Shown piece by piece: positions 24,727 to 33,639 of a stretch of 33,639 bases of DNA. Position numbers and translations under genes: made by a program. Position 1 is the stretch's first letter; every line of letters begins with the position of its first letter. Below the pieces are notes generated by a model, which saw nothing but the letters and a program-made list of their open reading frames with translations, was not told where the DNA came from and made no database searches. Source of the DNA: an uncultured bacterium (GTDB lineage: Bacteria; Cyanobacteriota; Vampirovibrionia; Gastranaerophilales; Gastranaerophilaceae); contig CAOJDT010000015.1 of assembly GCA_948433295.1 (NCBI GenBank), positions 1 to 33,639 on the forward strand, written 5' to 3'.

Positions 24727-25497
24727 TTAAAACTTTATCGGATAATCGTCGGGAACTTTCCAGCCGTTAAGCTGAATAATTGCAGTACAGTAAAGATGAG
24801 TATTAGACGACTTGCAACCGTATGTCGTATCAGTGTATAAAATTTGAACGTCACCGTTCCAATCATATTTATATGGCTCAAATCCTTTATCATAGTGATA
24901 TAAAAAAGTTTTTTGTGAAGGTGCTAGTATAAACGGAAACGCACATTTTCCATTTGCCTGACGCATGTTATGCGAATATTTGTCTAAACATTTATCAGGA
25001 TTACTTGGGAAAAACTGCCAGTCACGAGATTCAGTTGCCAATGAGGGTTTTAAAGCACTACCGTCAGAAAAATATACTATAAAAGTTCCGTTTGAAAGAG
25101 TTTTTCTTTTAATAATATTCAAATGCGGCGCAAGAAATTTATTAAACCATTGTTCCGATTTTGAAGTTCCTTCTATAGGATTGCCGTCTTCGTCGAATTG
25201 CGCACCGGTCAAATCTTCCCACCAAATCTTTTTATCCCCGTACTCAACTTCCGCTAAGCGTACAGCCTGATTAATATTAGAATAAAATTTTGCAAGCCTT
25301 GTACCAACTACTGTTTTATTATGTTTTTCAATAAGCGCCGGCATTGTCATCGCCGCAACTATTCCGATTATACCGAGGGTGATTAAGGCTTCGGCTAATG
25401 TAAAGCCCTCATACGCAGAGACTCTGCGATTGCGGGTCGAGCCCGCAATGACGTTACACGTTTGGTGGGATAATCCCCAAAAAGCATTTTTTGTCAA
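24727..25497 (-). CDS. Type IV prepilin-like protein with a poly-G tract upstream (pilin 2)
   Basis: The prepilin signal G/FTLAEALITLGIIG lies at residue 31 of the readable frame, which begins at a TTG with no good ribosome site. The mature part is homologous to pilin A and pilin 3 and ends YCTAIIQLNGWKVPDDYPIKF. A better start, the ATG at 25626-25628 after AAGGAT, reads MKTIDMTAFAG into a run of 12 G (plus-strand C 25588-25599) and then meets TGA. With 10 or 13 G it would join the pilin frame with a leader of about 75 residues. The leader contains an in-frame palindromic element. As sequenced, the strong start is out of frame. Confidence 0.85.
   Translation of the reverse strand: MTKNAFWGLSHQTCNVIAGSTRNRRVSAYEGFTLAEALITLGIIGIVAAMTMPALIEKHNKTVVGTRLAKFYSNINQAVRLAEVEYGDKKIWWEDLTGAQFDEDGNPIEGTSKSEQWFNKFLAPHLNIIKRKTLSNGTFIVYFSDGSALKPSLATESRDWQFFPSNPDKCLDKYSHNMRQANGKCAFPFILAPSQKTFLYHYDKGFEPYKYDWNGDVQILYTDTTYGCKSSNTHLYCTAIIQLNGWKVPDDYPIKF
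25414..25453 (-). repeat. REP-like double palindrome inside the pilin 2 leader
   Basis: Two perfect hairpins lie in tandem: CGCAGAG-A-CTCTGCG (25414-25428) and ATTGCGGG/CCCGCAAT with a 5-base loop (25429-25449). It is in frame, coding NVIAGSTRNRRVSA between FWGLSHQTC and the cleavage site. Pilin 3 lacks this segment. Confidence 0.75.
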
Positions 25498-25574
25498 AAA
25501 CGATTCGACAATTCTCGTGCCAATTGAATTTCTCGTGCTTAGTGATTTTTCAAGGCTCTTTCCAAGGTTTGGCT

Positions 25575-25599
25575 CTGACTCAGTCAGCCCCCCCCCCCC
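25575..25599 (-). repeat. Poly-G tract (12 G) and adjoining hairpin in the pilin 2 leader
   Basis: Twelve G (25588-25599) are followed on the coding strand by CTGACT-G-AGTCAG (25575-25587), a perfect 6-bp stem. Pilin 3 has the same layout with a compensatory base-pair change. Confidence 0.88.
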
Positions 25600-25666
25600 G
25601 CAAATGCAGTCATATCAATGGTTTTCATATCCTTATATCCTTTCTTCATTACTCGTGCTTCCCTGT

Positions 25667-25698
25667 ATTATAGTGTCAGGGTGATGTGCCTCAGGCAC
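25667..25698 (-). promoter_or_regulatory. Pilin 2 promoter with a palindrome over the -35 region
   Basis: Minus-strand -10 TATAAT (25667-25672). The expected -35 position is covered by the palindrome GTGCCTGAGGCAC (25686-25698), which could be an operator. A second TATAAT lies just upstream. Confidence 0.5.
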
Positions 25699-25775
25699 TA
25701 TTATAAACTATTCTTTCAAAATTTTCAACATAAATCATGTACATTTCGACACAAAATAGCCAAAATAAAATGTTT

Positions 25776-25785
25776 GTGCTATAAT
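25776..25785 (+). promoter_or_regulatory. gyrB promoter, extended -10
   Basis: TGCTATAAT fits an extended -10 box (TATAAT at 25780-25785). No clear -35 is seen. It lies 44 bases before the gyrB start. Confidence 0.55.
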
Positions 25786-25828
25786 TCAGGTATAAGAATA
25801 GATTTTTAATAAGGGGAGAATTTTATAA

Positions 25829-28351
<2,523 letters not shown>

Positions 28352-28354
28352 TTT

Positions 28355-28381
28355 AAAAAGCCTCCGAACGGGGGCTTTTTT
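28355..28381 (+). terminator. gyrB terminator
   Basis: AAAAAGCCTCCG pairs with CGGGGGCTTTTT around a 2-base gap in a compact hairpin with A and T runs. Confidence 0.9.
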
Positions 28382-28450
28382 ACGGTTGAAATCCGATTTT
28401 CGTTGTAGTACACTAAAGGCAAGAGTACATTTAACAAAGGAAGAGACATT

Positions 28451-29164
28451 ATGAATATTGTTAAAAATGAAGAAAATTATATTAACTTAGAAAAGAGTAA
28501 AATCATGAAAAAAGAACTTATTTTCCTCGGGCCACCGGCTTGCGGAAAAGGCACTCAAACAGAAAAATTAGCAGCATACTTACAATTCCCGCACGTTGAT
28601 ACTGGCTCACTCTTGAGAGCCGAAATCAAAAACGAAACCCCTGACGGAGTTATCGCAAAATCATTTATTGATAAAGGAAACCTCGTTCCTGCAGAATTGG
28701 TTGCAAAAATTATTAAAAACAGATTGTCACAAGAAGATTGCCGCGACGGTTTTATCCTCGACGGATATCCAAGAAGCGTTGAACAGGCAGACAAACTTGA
28801 AGTAATTCAAAAAGAACTTAATAAAAATCAGGACGTTGATTTCAGAGCAATTTATTTTGATATCGATACAAACGTTCTTGTTGAGAGAATTGTAAATCGT
28901 CGTTCCTGCCCTGCCTGCGGCGCAATTTATAACCTTGAATTCAAACCGCCGAAAGTAGAAGGTCACTGCGATAACGACGGAGTTGAACTTGTTCAAAGAA
29001 AAGACGATACTAGAGAAATCGCTCAGGCAAGATTCGACACTTACTTCCACGAAACAGCACCTTTGATTGAATATTACAAAAACAAAGGCGTTTTAAAAAC
29101 TATTGACGCAAACGGAACAATTGATGAAGTTTGGGAAAGATTATTAAAGGTAATAAATGATTAA
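28451..29164 (+). CDS. adk: Adenylate kinase
   Basis: Adk interconverts ATP + AMP and 2 ADP. The P-loop is LGPPACGKGTQ (usually GPPGAGKGTQ). DGYPRSVEQAD follows in the centre, and the LID has CPACG plus HCDND, the C-x2-C...C-x2-D zinc site known from Gram-positive enzymes. The ATG at 28451 has AAGGAAGA at good spacing and gives an 18-residue extension before the usual start. The ATG at 28505 gives the canonical N-terminus but a weaker site, so the true start is uncertain. It overlaps map by 8 bases (ATGATTAA). The r-protein and secY genes that often precede adk are absent. Confidence 0.95.
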   Translation: MNIVKNEENYINLEKSKIMKKELIFLGPPACGKGTQTEKLAAYLQFPHVDTGSLLRAEIKNETPDGVIAKSFIDKGNLVPAELVAKIIKNRLSQEDCRDGFILDGYPRSVEQADKLEVIQKELNKNQDVDFRAIYFDIDTNVLVERIVNRRSCPACGAIYNLEFKPPKVEGHCDNDGVELVQRKDDTREIAQARFDTYFHETAPLIEYYKNKGVLKTIDANGTIDEVWERLLKVIND

Positions 29165-29909
29165 TCGTAAATCAAGAGAAGAAATTAAATTGATGCGCCA
29201 TGCCGGTCATATCGTTGCACTGGTGCATCAAAAAATGAAAGAAGTAATTGAACCGGGAATCTCCACAAAAGAACTCGACGACATTGCACACAAAATTATA
29301 AAAGAAAATCGTGCCATACCTACATTTTTGGGTTATAACGGTTTTCCGGGCTGTATTTGTGCATCAATTAACGAACAGGTGGTTCACGGAATTCCACACG
29401 AAAATGTAAAAGTAAAAGAAGGCGATATCATTGCGATTGACGTCGGAGCAACTTATAGAGGACTCGTAGGCGACAGCGCCTGGTCTTATGCGGTCGGTGA
29501 AATCGACGAAGATAAAAAACGTCTTATGAAAGCAACCGAAGAATCATTATATGCAGGCATAGAACAAATGCGTATAGGAAATACTCTTGACGATATTTCG
29601 GGCGCGGTAGAAGATGTTGCAAATAAAGGCGGTTTCGGTATCGTAAGACAATACGGCGGTCACGGCGTAGGTCACAACATGCACGAAGAACCGTTTTTAT
29701 TTAATTACAGAGTCGGCGACAGAACCGTTATAAAACAGGGTTATGCAATAGCCATCGAACCAATGTTAAACCTTGGCTGTGATGAAGTTGTGGTTGCGGA
29801 TGACGAATGGACAGTAAGCACTGCAGACGGAAAAGCTTCAGCACACTTTGAACATACTGTAATCGCAACCGAAGACGGACCTTTGATTACAACCAAAATT
29901 ATGGAGTAA
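29157..29909 (+). CDS. map: Methionine aminopeptidase, type I
   Basis: Map removes the initiator methionine from nascent proteins using two metal ions. The 250-residue protein shows the metal ligands in context: IAIDVGATYRGLVGDSAWSY (two Asp), YGGHGVGHNMHEEP (His), AIEPML (Glu) and AHFEHTV (Glu). The HGIPH substrate histidine is also there. It lacks the N-terminal zinc finger of the longer forms. It is translationally coupled to adk through the 8-base overlap. Confidence 0.97.
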   Translation: MINRKSREEIKLMRHAGHIVALVHQKMKEVIEPGISTKELDDIAHKIIKENRAIPTFLGYNGFPGCICASINEQVVHGIPHENVKVKEGDIIAIDVGATYRGLVGDSAWSYAVGEIDEDKKRLMKATEESLYAGIEQMRIGNTLDDISGAVEDVANKGGFGIVRQYGGHGVGHNMHEEPFLFNYRVGDRTVIKQGYAIAIEPMLNLGCDEVVVADDEWTVSTADGKASAHFEHTVIATEDGPLITTKIME

Positions 29910-29911
29910 AA

Positions 29912-30559
29912 ATGAGATATTTTATAGGCTTATCGTTAGCATCAGGCTCAAGCATGGATTCGGGGCTTGCGATTTTTGATGAGTGCGATAATTTGATTAT
30001 GGTCGATAAGTTATACAAAATGAATGATATTATACATTTTTTTGATAACTATCCGTCAACAAAAGATTCTGAACTCTGCGTGTCAATGGCGTGGGACAAA
30101 ACTATGCTGAACGGCAAATGGAGAATCCTTTCAAAGCCTTATCAGTTGGTTTCTACCAATACGCTTATTCCTAATCAGGACAATTGGACTCAACGTTATG
30201 CAACGCGCGGAAGTGAATATTTCAAAACTCTTGCGGAAAACGGAACAACCGTAAACCGATTTGAAATTTATCTTACAAGACAAAGCATGCACCTTAACTC
30301 GTGCTTTCTGGAACGTTCACCTGCAGACTGCAAATTTCTGCAGCAAATGCTTACAAACGAATGGGGGATAGAACTCCCTCAAAATATGATGCCAATGTCT
30401 CAATTGGAAGCAATTGTCGGCGCGCTGCTAGCTCGAGAAAATTACAAAAACAAAGAAAATATCAAAGTAGTTTCAACCTTCAAAGGTTCAAACGTCATTG
30501 ACGTAATCAAAAATCCGAATGTGATTGAAGAGGTTGAAAAAGAGACCATAAAATGTTAA
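29912..30559 (+). CDS. Unrecognised 215-residue protein
   Basis: The ATG follows the map stop by 2 bases, so it is probably the last gene of the adk-map operon; GGAG lies just upstream. The protein begins RYFIGLSLASGSSMDSGLAIFD, a strand-turn-strand pattern seen in RNase H-fold proteins (DUF429-like), and ends with an Ala/Leu-rich helix after MPMSQLEAIVGALLA. That fold is only a guess. No catalytic motif is convincing and no membrane segment is visible. Confidence 0.7.
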   Translation: MRYFIGLSLASGSSMDSGLAIFDECDNLIMVDKLYKMNDIIHFFDNYPSTKDSELCVSMAWDKTMLNGKWRILSKPYQLVSTNTLIPNQDNWTQRYATRGSEYFKTLAENGTTVNRFEIYLTRQSMHLNSCFLERSPADCKFLQQMLTNEWGIELPQNMMPMSQLEAIVGALLARENYKNKENIKVVSTFKGSNVIDVIKNPNVIEEVEKETIKC

Positions 30560-30562
30560 TAT
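30534..30562 (+). promoter_or_regulatory. Promoter candidate for pilin 3
   Basis: TTGAAA (30534-30539), a 17-base spacer and TAATAT (30557-30562), at the 3' end of the preceding gene and about 30 bases before the ATG at 30594. Confidence 0.55.
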
Positions 30563-30624
30563 AAAAATAGCACTTAATATTGGAGGATTTTATATGGAAA
30601 AAGAAATTATAGCTTTAAAACACC

Positions 30625-31401
30625 TTGGGGGGGGGGGGCTGCCTGAGGCAGAACACCACTCTGGAGCGAATTTCAAGGGATCACTTAGCACGACAATTTA
30701 CACCTAGCACGAAATTTTTAAAAGCGTTTTTGAAGAAAAATATTTTTTGGGGATTATCCCGAACGTGCGGTTTTACCTTAGCTGAGGTATTAATCACCTT
30801 AGGCATAATCGGAATCGTAGCCGCAATGACACTGCCTACTCTTATTCAACACCATCAAAAACAGGTTGTAGAAACTTCTCTTGCAAGATTTTACTCAAAC
30901 TTTCAGCAGGCTGTAAAACTTGGTGAAGTAGAACACGGAGATAAATTATACTGGGATTCGATGGGCGATAGTTGTACTTTTAAAGACGAAGATGCCGAAA
31001 CTCTTGAATGTCAGGAGGGTTCAGAAAGCACTTTGGTCTGGTTTAATAAATATCTTGCTCCAAATATGAAAACACTAAAAATCAAAACAGACATTAACCA
31101 AAACTCTGCGAATAAAGTTTCTACTATAGTATATTTTACAGATGGTTCAATAATGGCTTTAAGTATTAACGGAATTAATTATTATATAAACGAAAAAGCT
31201 TTTAAAAACAGAGATAATCTTATTCCTTCATTCGGAGTACACGCATTCCCATTTTATTGGAATGCTAAAAAAGGACTTATTCCACACCCGTATACAAGCG
31301 GCGGCGGAGCCTGCAGCAAAAATAAAAACGGAGCGGGCTGTACACAAGTTATTGCAGAAAACGGCTGGAAAATTCCTAAAGATTATCCGTTCAAGTTTTA
31401 A
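30625..31401 (+). CDS. Type IV prepilin-like protein with a poly-G tract at the start (pilin 3)
   Basis: The signal G/FTLAEVLITLGIIG is at residue 49 of the readable frame, followed by IVAAMTLPTLI and a mature domain ending GCTQVIAENGWKIPKDYPFKF. The readable frame starts at a TTG overlapping the G run. The convincing start is the ATG at 30594-30596 with GGAGG 7 bases before it. It reads MEKEIIALKHLGGGG into 12 G (30627-30638) and then runs out of frame to a TAG at 30705. With 11 or 14 G it would join the pilin frame with a leader of about 59 residues. The leader is homologous to that of pilin 2 (FLKKN-IFWGLS against FLTKN-AFWGLS). Confidence 0.85.
   Translation: MGGGGCLRQNTTLERISRDHLARQFTPSTKFLKAFLKKNIFWGLSRTCGFTLAEVLITLGIIGIVAAMTLPTLIQHHQKQVVETSLARFYSNFQQAVKLGEVEHGDKLYWDSMGDSCTFKDEDAETLECQEGSESTLVWFNKYLAPNMKTLKIKTDINQNSANKVSTIVYFTDGSIMALSINGINYYINEKAFKNRDNLIPSFGVHAFPFYWNAKKGLIPHPYTSGGGACSKNKNGAGCTQVIAENGWKIPKDYPFKF
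30627..30651 (+). repeat. Poly-G tract (12 G) and adjoining hairpin in pilin 3
   Basis: Twelve G (30627-30638) are followed by CTGCCT-G-AGGCAG (30639-30651), a perfect 6-bp stem. Compared with pilin 2, an A-T pair is replaced by C-G on both sides of the stem. Confidence 0.88.
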
Positions 31402-31433
31402 TAAGATTGTAAGGCAAATTTTTCAGCCGTTTT
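31358..31433 (+). repeat. Inverted repeat straddling the pilin 3 stop codon
   Basis: The arm at 31358-31374 pairs with 31417-31433 over 17 positions, with one G-T. The loop holds the last codons and the TAA. A few T follow, so weak termination is possible, although the 42-base loop is long for that. It is equivalent to 325-389 at pilin A. Confidence 0.75.
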
Positions 31434-31478
31434 TTCAACGATTATCGTAAGAGTAGACCATTTTGGTAGCGTATAAAA

Positions 31479-31528
31479 CCGGACCGGTCCGGTGGAAAAT
31501 TCCTAAGGATTATCCGTTCAAGTTTTAG
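31479..31528 (+). repeat. Orphan second copy of the pilin 3 tail with a perfect 14-base palindrome
   Basis: CCGGACCGGTCCGG (31479-31492) abuts codons for WKIPKDYPFKF and TAG (31493-31528), 127 bases after the same codons in pilin 3. Only AAA/AAG and TAA/TAG differ. The frame upstream codes LVAYKTGPVR, against LVAFRSGLVR at pilin A. The end overlaps the convergent tmk stop codon. Confidence 0.8.
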
Positions 31529-32136
31529 ATTATTGCGGTAATTTCAGCAACAACATTTTTATGAATATCATCAATGGACCTTGTTGCGTCAATAACTTTT
31601 ACGCGGCAAGGTTCTTTTTCCGCAATTTTAAGATAACCGTTTCTTACTCTGTCGAAAAATTCCATGCCTGCGCTTTCCATACGGTCTTTTTCTTTTCCAA
31701 CACGCGCCATTGAGGTTTCTACATCCACATCAAAAACAAAGGTCAAATCAGGTTTACGTCCGCCTGTTGCAATATCATTAAGCATATTAATTCTTTCAAT
31801 ATCCAACCCTCTTCCGTAACCCTGATAAGCAACCGAACTGTCGGTATGCCTGTCACAAAGCACAATTTTTCCCGCATTAACTGTAGGTTTTACAATTACA
31901 TCCATGTGCTGCGCTCTATCTGCAAGAAATAGAAAAGCTTCCGCCTGAGATGAAACTTCACCGTCATAATTCAAAAGGATTTCTCTGAGTTTTTCACCCA
32001 AACCTTTTGCCCCGGGTTCGCGAGTTATTACAACCTCAAAATTCTTTTCAGTTAAATATTTCGCAAGCTTCATAAGCTGAGTAGTTTTACCGCAGCCGTC
32101 AGCACCTTCAAATGTAATAAATAAACCTTTGTTCAT
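31525..32136 (-). CDS. tmk: Thymidylate kinase
   Basis: Tmk phosphorylates dTMP to dTDP. The 203-residue protein has the P-loop FEGADGCGKTTQ at the N-terminus, TREPGA, FLADRAQH, VLCDRHTDSSVAYQG (a DRY/DRH motif) and a LID-like region. AGGGAG precedes the ATG. It lies 89 bases downstream of the HD-GYP-like gene on the same strand, with a terminator between. Its stop overlaps the orphan pilin tail on the other strand. Confidence 0.97.
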   Translation of the reverse strand: MNKGLFITFEGADGCGKTTQLMKLAKYLTEKNFEVVITREPGAKGLGEKLREILLNYDGEVSSQAEAFLFLADRAQHMDVIVKPTVNAGKIVLCDRHTDSSVAYQGYGRGLDIERINMLNDIATGGRKPDLTFVFDVDVETSMARVGKEKDRMESAGMEFFDRVRNGYLKIAEKEPCRVKVIDATRSIDDIHKNVVAEITAII

Positions 32137-32170
32137 AATTTCTCCCTCTCAAAAATTATAAACCAAAAAT

Positions 32171-32201
32171 AAAAAACAGCACAGAAGATTTTACTGTACT
32201 G
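32171..32201 (-). terminator. Terminator between the HD-GYP-like gene and tmk
   Basis: On the minus strand CAGTACAG pairs with CTGTGCTG (one G-T) and is followed by TTTTTT. Confidence 0.75.
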
Positions 32202-32225
32202 CTTTTTATATATGTTCATTGTCGA

Positions 32226-33509
32226 TTATTTTAGAGTGTTTTCAAGAGCGTTAACAACATCAACATCCCATTTTTTGCCGGCTTCTTCTTTCATAATCAA
32301 AAGCGCTTTTTCCTGCGGCATGGCTTTTCTGTATGGTCTGTCAGATGTCATAGCACTGTACGCATCAGCTGCAGCGATAATTCTTGAACCGAGCGGAATA
32401 GATTGACCTTTAAGCCCTTCGGGCTCACCCGAACCATCAACTCGTTCTTTCTGGTAGCTGATATACGGAACAACTTCTGAAAGGAAGTTTATATTCATCA
32501 ACAAGTTTACGCCGATATTTGAGTGGTTTTGAATTTTCTGGAGTTCTTCAGGCGTAAGTTTTCCGTTTGTAGCGAAAACTTTTTCAGAAAGAGTAATCTT
32601 ACCGATGTTTTGTAATAAACCTGCGTAATAAATCAAATCGGTAGTTTTTTCGTTCAAACCTAATTGACGACAGATTTGACGCGCAAGGTTCGCTGTATTT
32701 TTAGAATGTGAAACAGTATACTGACCTTTTGCATCAACAGCATTTGCAAGATTTTCTACAAATTCCTGTTGAAAATCGCATAAGTCACCGATAAGCGCCG
32801 TCAATTCAGCTCTTTCATGCTGCATATCGCTTACGCTTGAATCTTCGCTCTCAATAAGTTTGTTGGTAGTATCAATTTCACCCTGCAAAGTCATAGAGGT
32901 TGCAAAAAGGTTCGCAATACTTTCAATAAGCCTGAGGTATTCTTTCTGAATCGGTTCAGGGCTTTCCAGAACTATAACGCCTACATTTCTTGAATTGCAG
33001 TGCATTGAAATTGCAGTAACATTATCTTTCGCAATGGTATCCTGTTCTATAAAAGAAACACTGACAATAGAATTGTCATCAAGATTAAAGCCTTTACATT
33101 TAACACTTTCCACAGTGGTTCCAACAAGTACCAAATCATTATCGTTATCTATCCCTTTTGTAAATTCATAGGAGAGATAAATATTACAATTATCGGTTTC
33201 AAGCATACGAACAATGGAATGAGCAATCGAAGTATAGATTGCATAATCTTCCTGAGTATCAAAATTCAAAACGCAGAGAGTATTTTTCAGAGAATATATG
33301 GAAATCAATTCTCTTAATTGATTTTTCAAACCCTCTTTTTTATCTTTAACATTAGAACCTATTTTCTTTGCAAGGTCTTCAGATATCAAGTGTTCTGATA
33401 AAAAGTCTCCCAGATTCAGAGCAAAAATTTCCTCAATCGGATCACTCTCCATAAGATATTCTGACTGTCCGAACAACGAAACTCCGCTATTTTCATCTTT
33501 ATGTTTCAT
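32226..33509 (-). CDS. GAF plus degenerate HD-GYP domain protein
   Basis: HD-GYP proteins hydrolyse cyclic di-GMP, usually next to a sensor domain. Residues about 70-205 look like a GAF sensor; a helical linker leads to the HD-GYP fold at about 240-427, recognisable from SHSKNTANLARQICRQLGL, KLTPEELQKIQNH, GLKGQSIPLGSRIIAAADAY and SDRPYRKAM. Key residues are lost: the HD of HDIGK is QN (LLQNIGK, about 300), the HHE motif is YQKE (about 352), GYP is GEP (about 360), and the second Asp of D-x-x-D-A is Ser. It is therefore probably not a phosphodiesterase but a binding or sensing protein. AAGGA precedes the ATG. Confidence 0.88.
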   Translation of the reverse strand: MKHKDENSGVSLFGQSEYLMESDPIEEIFALNLGDFLSEHLISEDLAKKIGSNVKDKKEGLKNQLRELISIYSLKNTLCVLNFDTQEDYAIYTSIAHSIVRMLETDNCNIYLSYEFTKGIDNDNDLVLVGTTVESVKCKGFNLDDNSIVSVSFIEQDTIAKDNVTAISMHCNSRNVGVIVLESPEPIQKEYLRLIESIANLFATSMTLQGEIDTTNKLIESEDSSVSDMQHERAELTALIGDLCDFQQEFVENLANAVDAKGQYTVSHSKNTANLARQICRQLGLNEKTTDLIYYAGLLQNIGKITLSEKVFATNGKLTPEELQKIQNHSNIGVNLLMNINFLSEVVPYISYQKERVDGSGEPEGLKGQSIPLGSRIIAAADAYSAMTSDRPYRKAMPQEKALLIMKEEAGKKWDVDVVNALENTLK

Positions 33510-33639
33510 TAATTTTTCCTTCTACTTGCATGCCTTTGTAATAACTTACGGCACAACCTTGAAAAAACTTTAATGATTTTTACAAAATTTCATACTTTAG
33601 TATGGGAAATTTACAACTAAAGTTATAAAAATCAGAATT

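Overview
This is an AT-rich bacterial chromosome segment, probably from an uncultured gut lineage related to Cyanobacteria (Vampirovibrionia/Melainabacteria, order Gastranaerophilales). That placement is inferred from several features: repeated type IV prepilin-like proteins with the N-terminus FTLAEVLITLGIIG, a GH57-type glucan branching enzyme, a YvcK protein with an N-terminal membrane anchor, and low GC with strong Shine-Dalgarno sites. A search of the marker proteins would settle it.

Layout. Bases 1-372 are the 3' end of a prepilin-like gene (pilin A), followed by a second orphan copy of its C-terminal coding tail and a terminator. Bases 596-4115 are a tight operon pyrH-frr-cdsA-rnc-rpe. 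Bases 4107-6095 hold three unrecognised small or medium genes. Bases 6117-7895 hold an AlkD-like gene and a frameshifted membrane acyltransferase. Bases 7916-8564 hold a decayed tRNA, a duplicated tRNA-Asp 3' end and an intact tRNA-Asp. Bases 8686-11140 hold a predicted C-H-D cysteine-enzyme-like protein and the GH57 enzyme, followed by a gene-free, hairpin-rich stretch. Bases 11791-16861 carry rpsT, a pxpA-like gene, yvcK, panB and panC, with pilin 1 lying backwards between panB and panC. Bases 16875-19245 hold an unknown membrane protein and rplJ-rplL behind a long structured leader. Bases 19302-23887 encode a PD-(D/E)XK nuclease and a 1293-residue SF1 helicase with an AddAB-like organisation. 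Bases 24054-25497 hold a small winged-helix protein, an acidic cysteine-rich protein and pilin 2. Bases 25829-30559 hold gyrB, adk, map and an unknown gene. Then come pilin 3, tmk, and a GAF/HD-GYP protein whose catalytic residues have been lost.

The most notable pattern is the set of dispersed prepilin-like genes lodged singly between housekeeping genes. All three with visible 5' ends contain an 11-12 base poly-G run just after the best start codon. In each case the run length puts that start out of frame with the pilin domain, which is the signature of slipped-strand phase variation. The leaders of pilins 2 and 3 share a 13-base hairpin after the G run that differs by a compensatory base pair. 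At their 3' ends, pilin A and pilin 3 share another module: an inverted repeat straddling the stop codon, then a GC-rich palindrome abutting a second copy of the last 11-13 codons. Taken together these suggest a family of switchable, possibly recombining surface or secreted pilin-like proteins. The switching itself is inference; the sequence patterns are seen directly.
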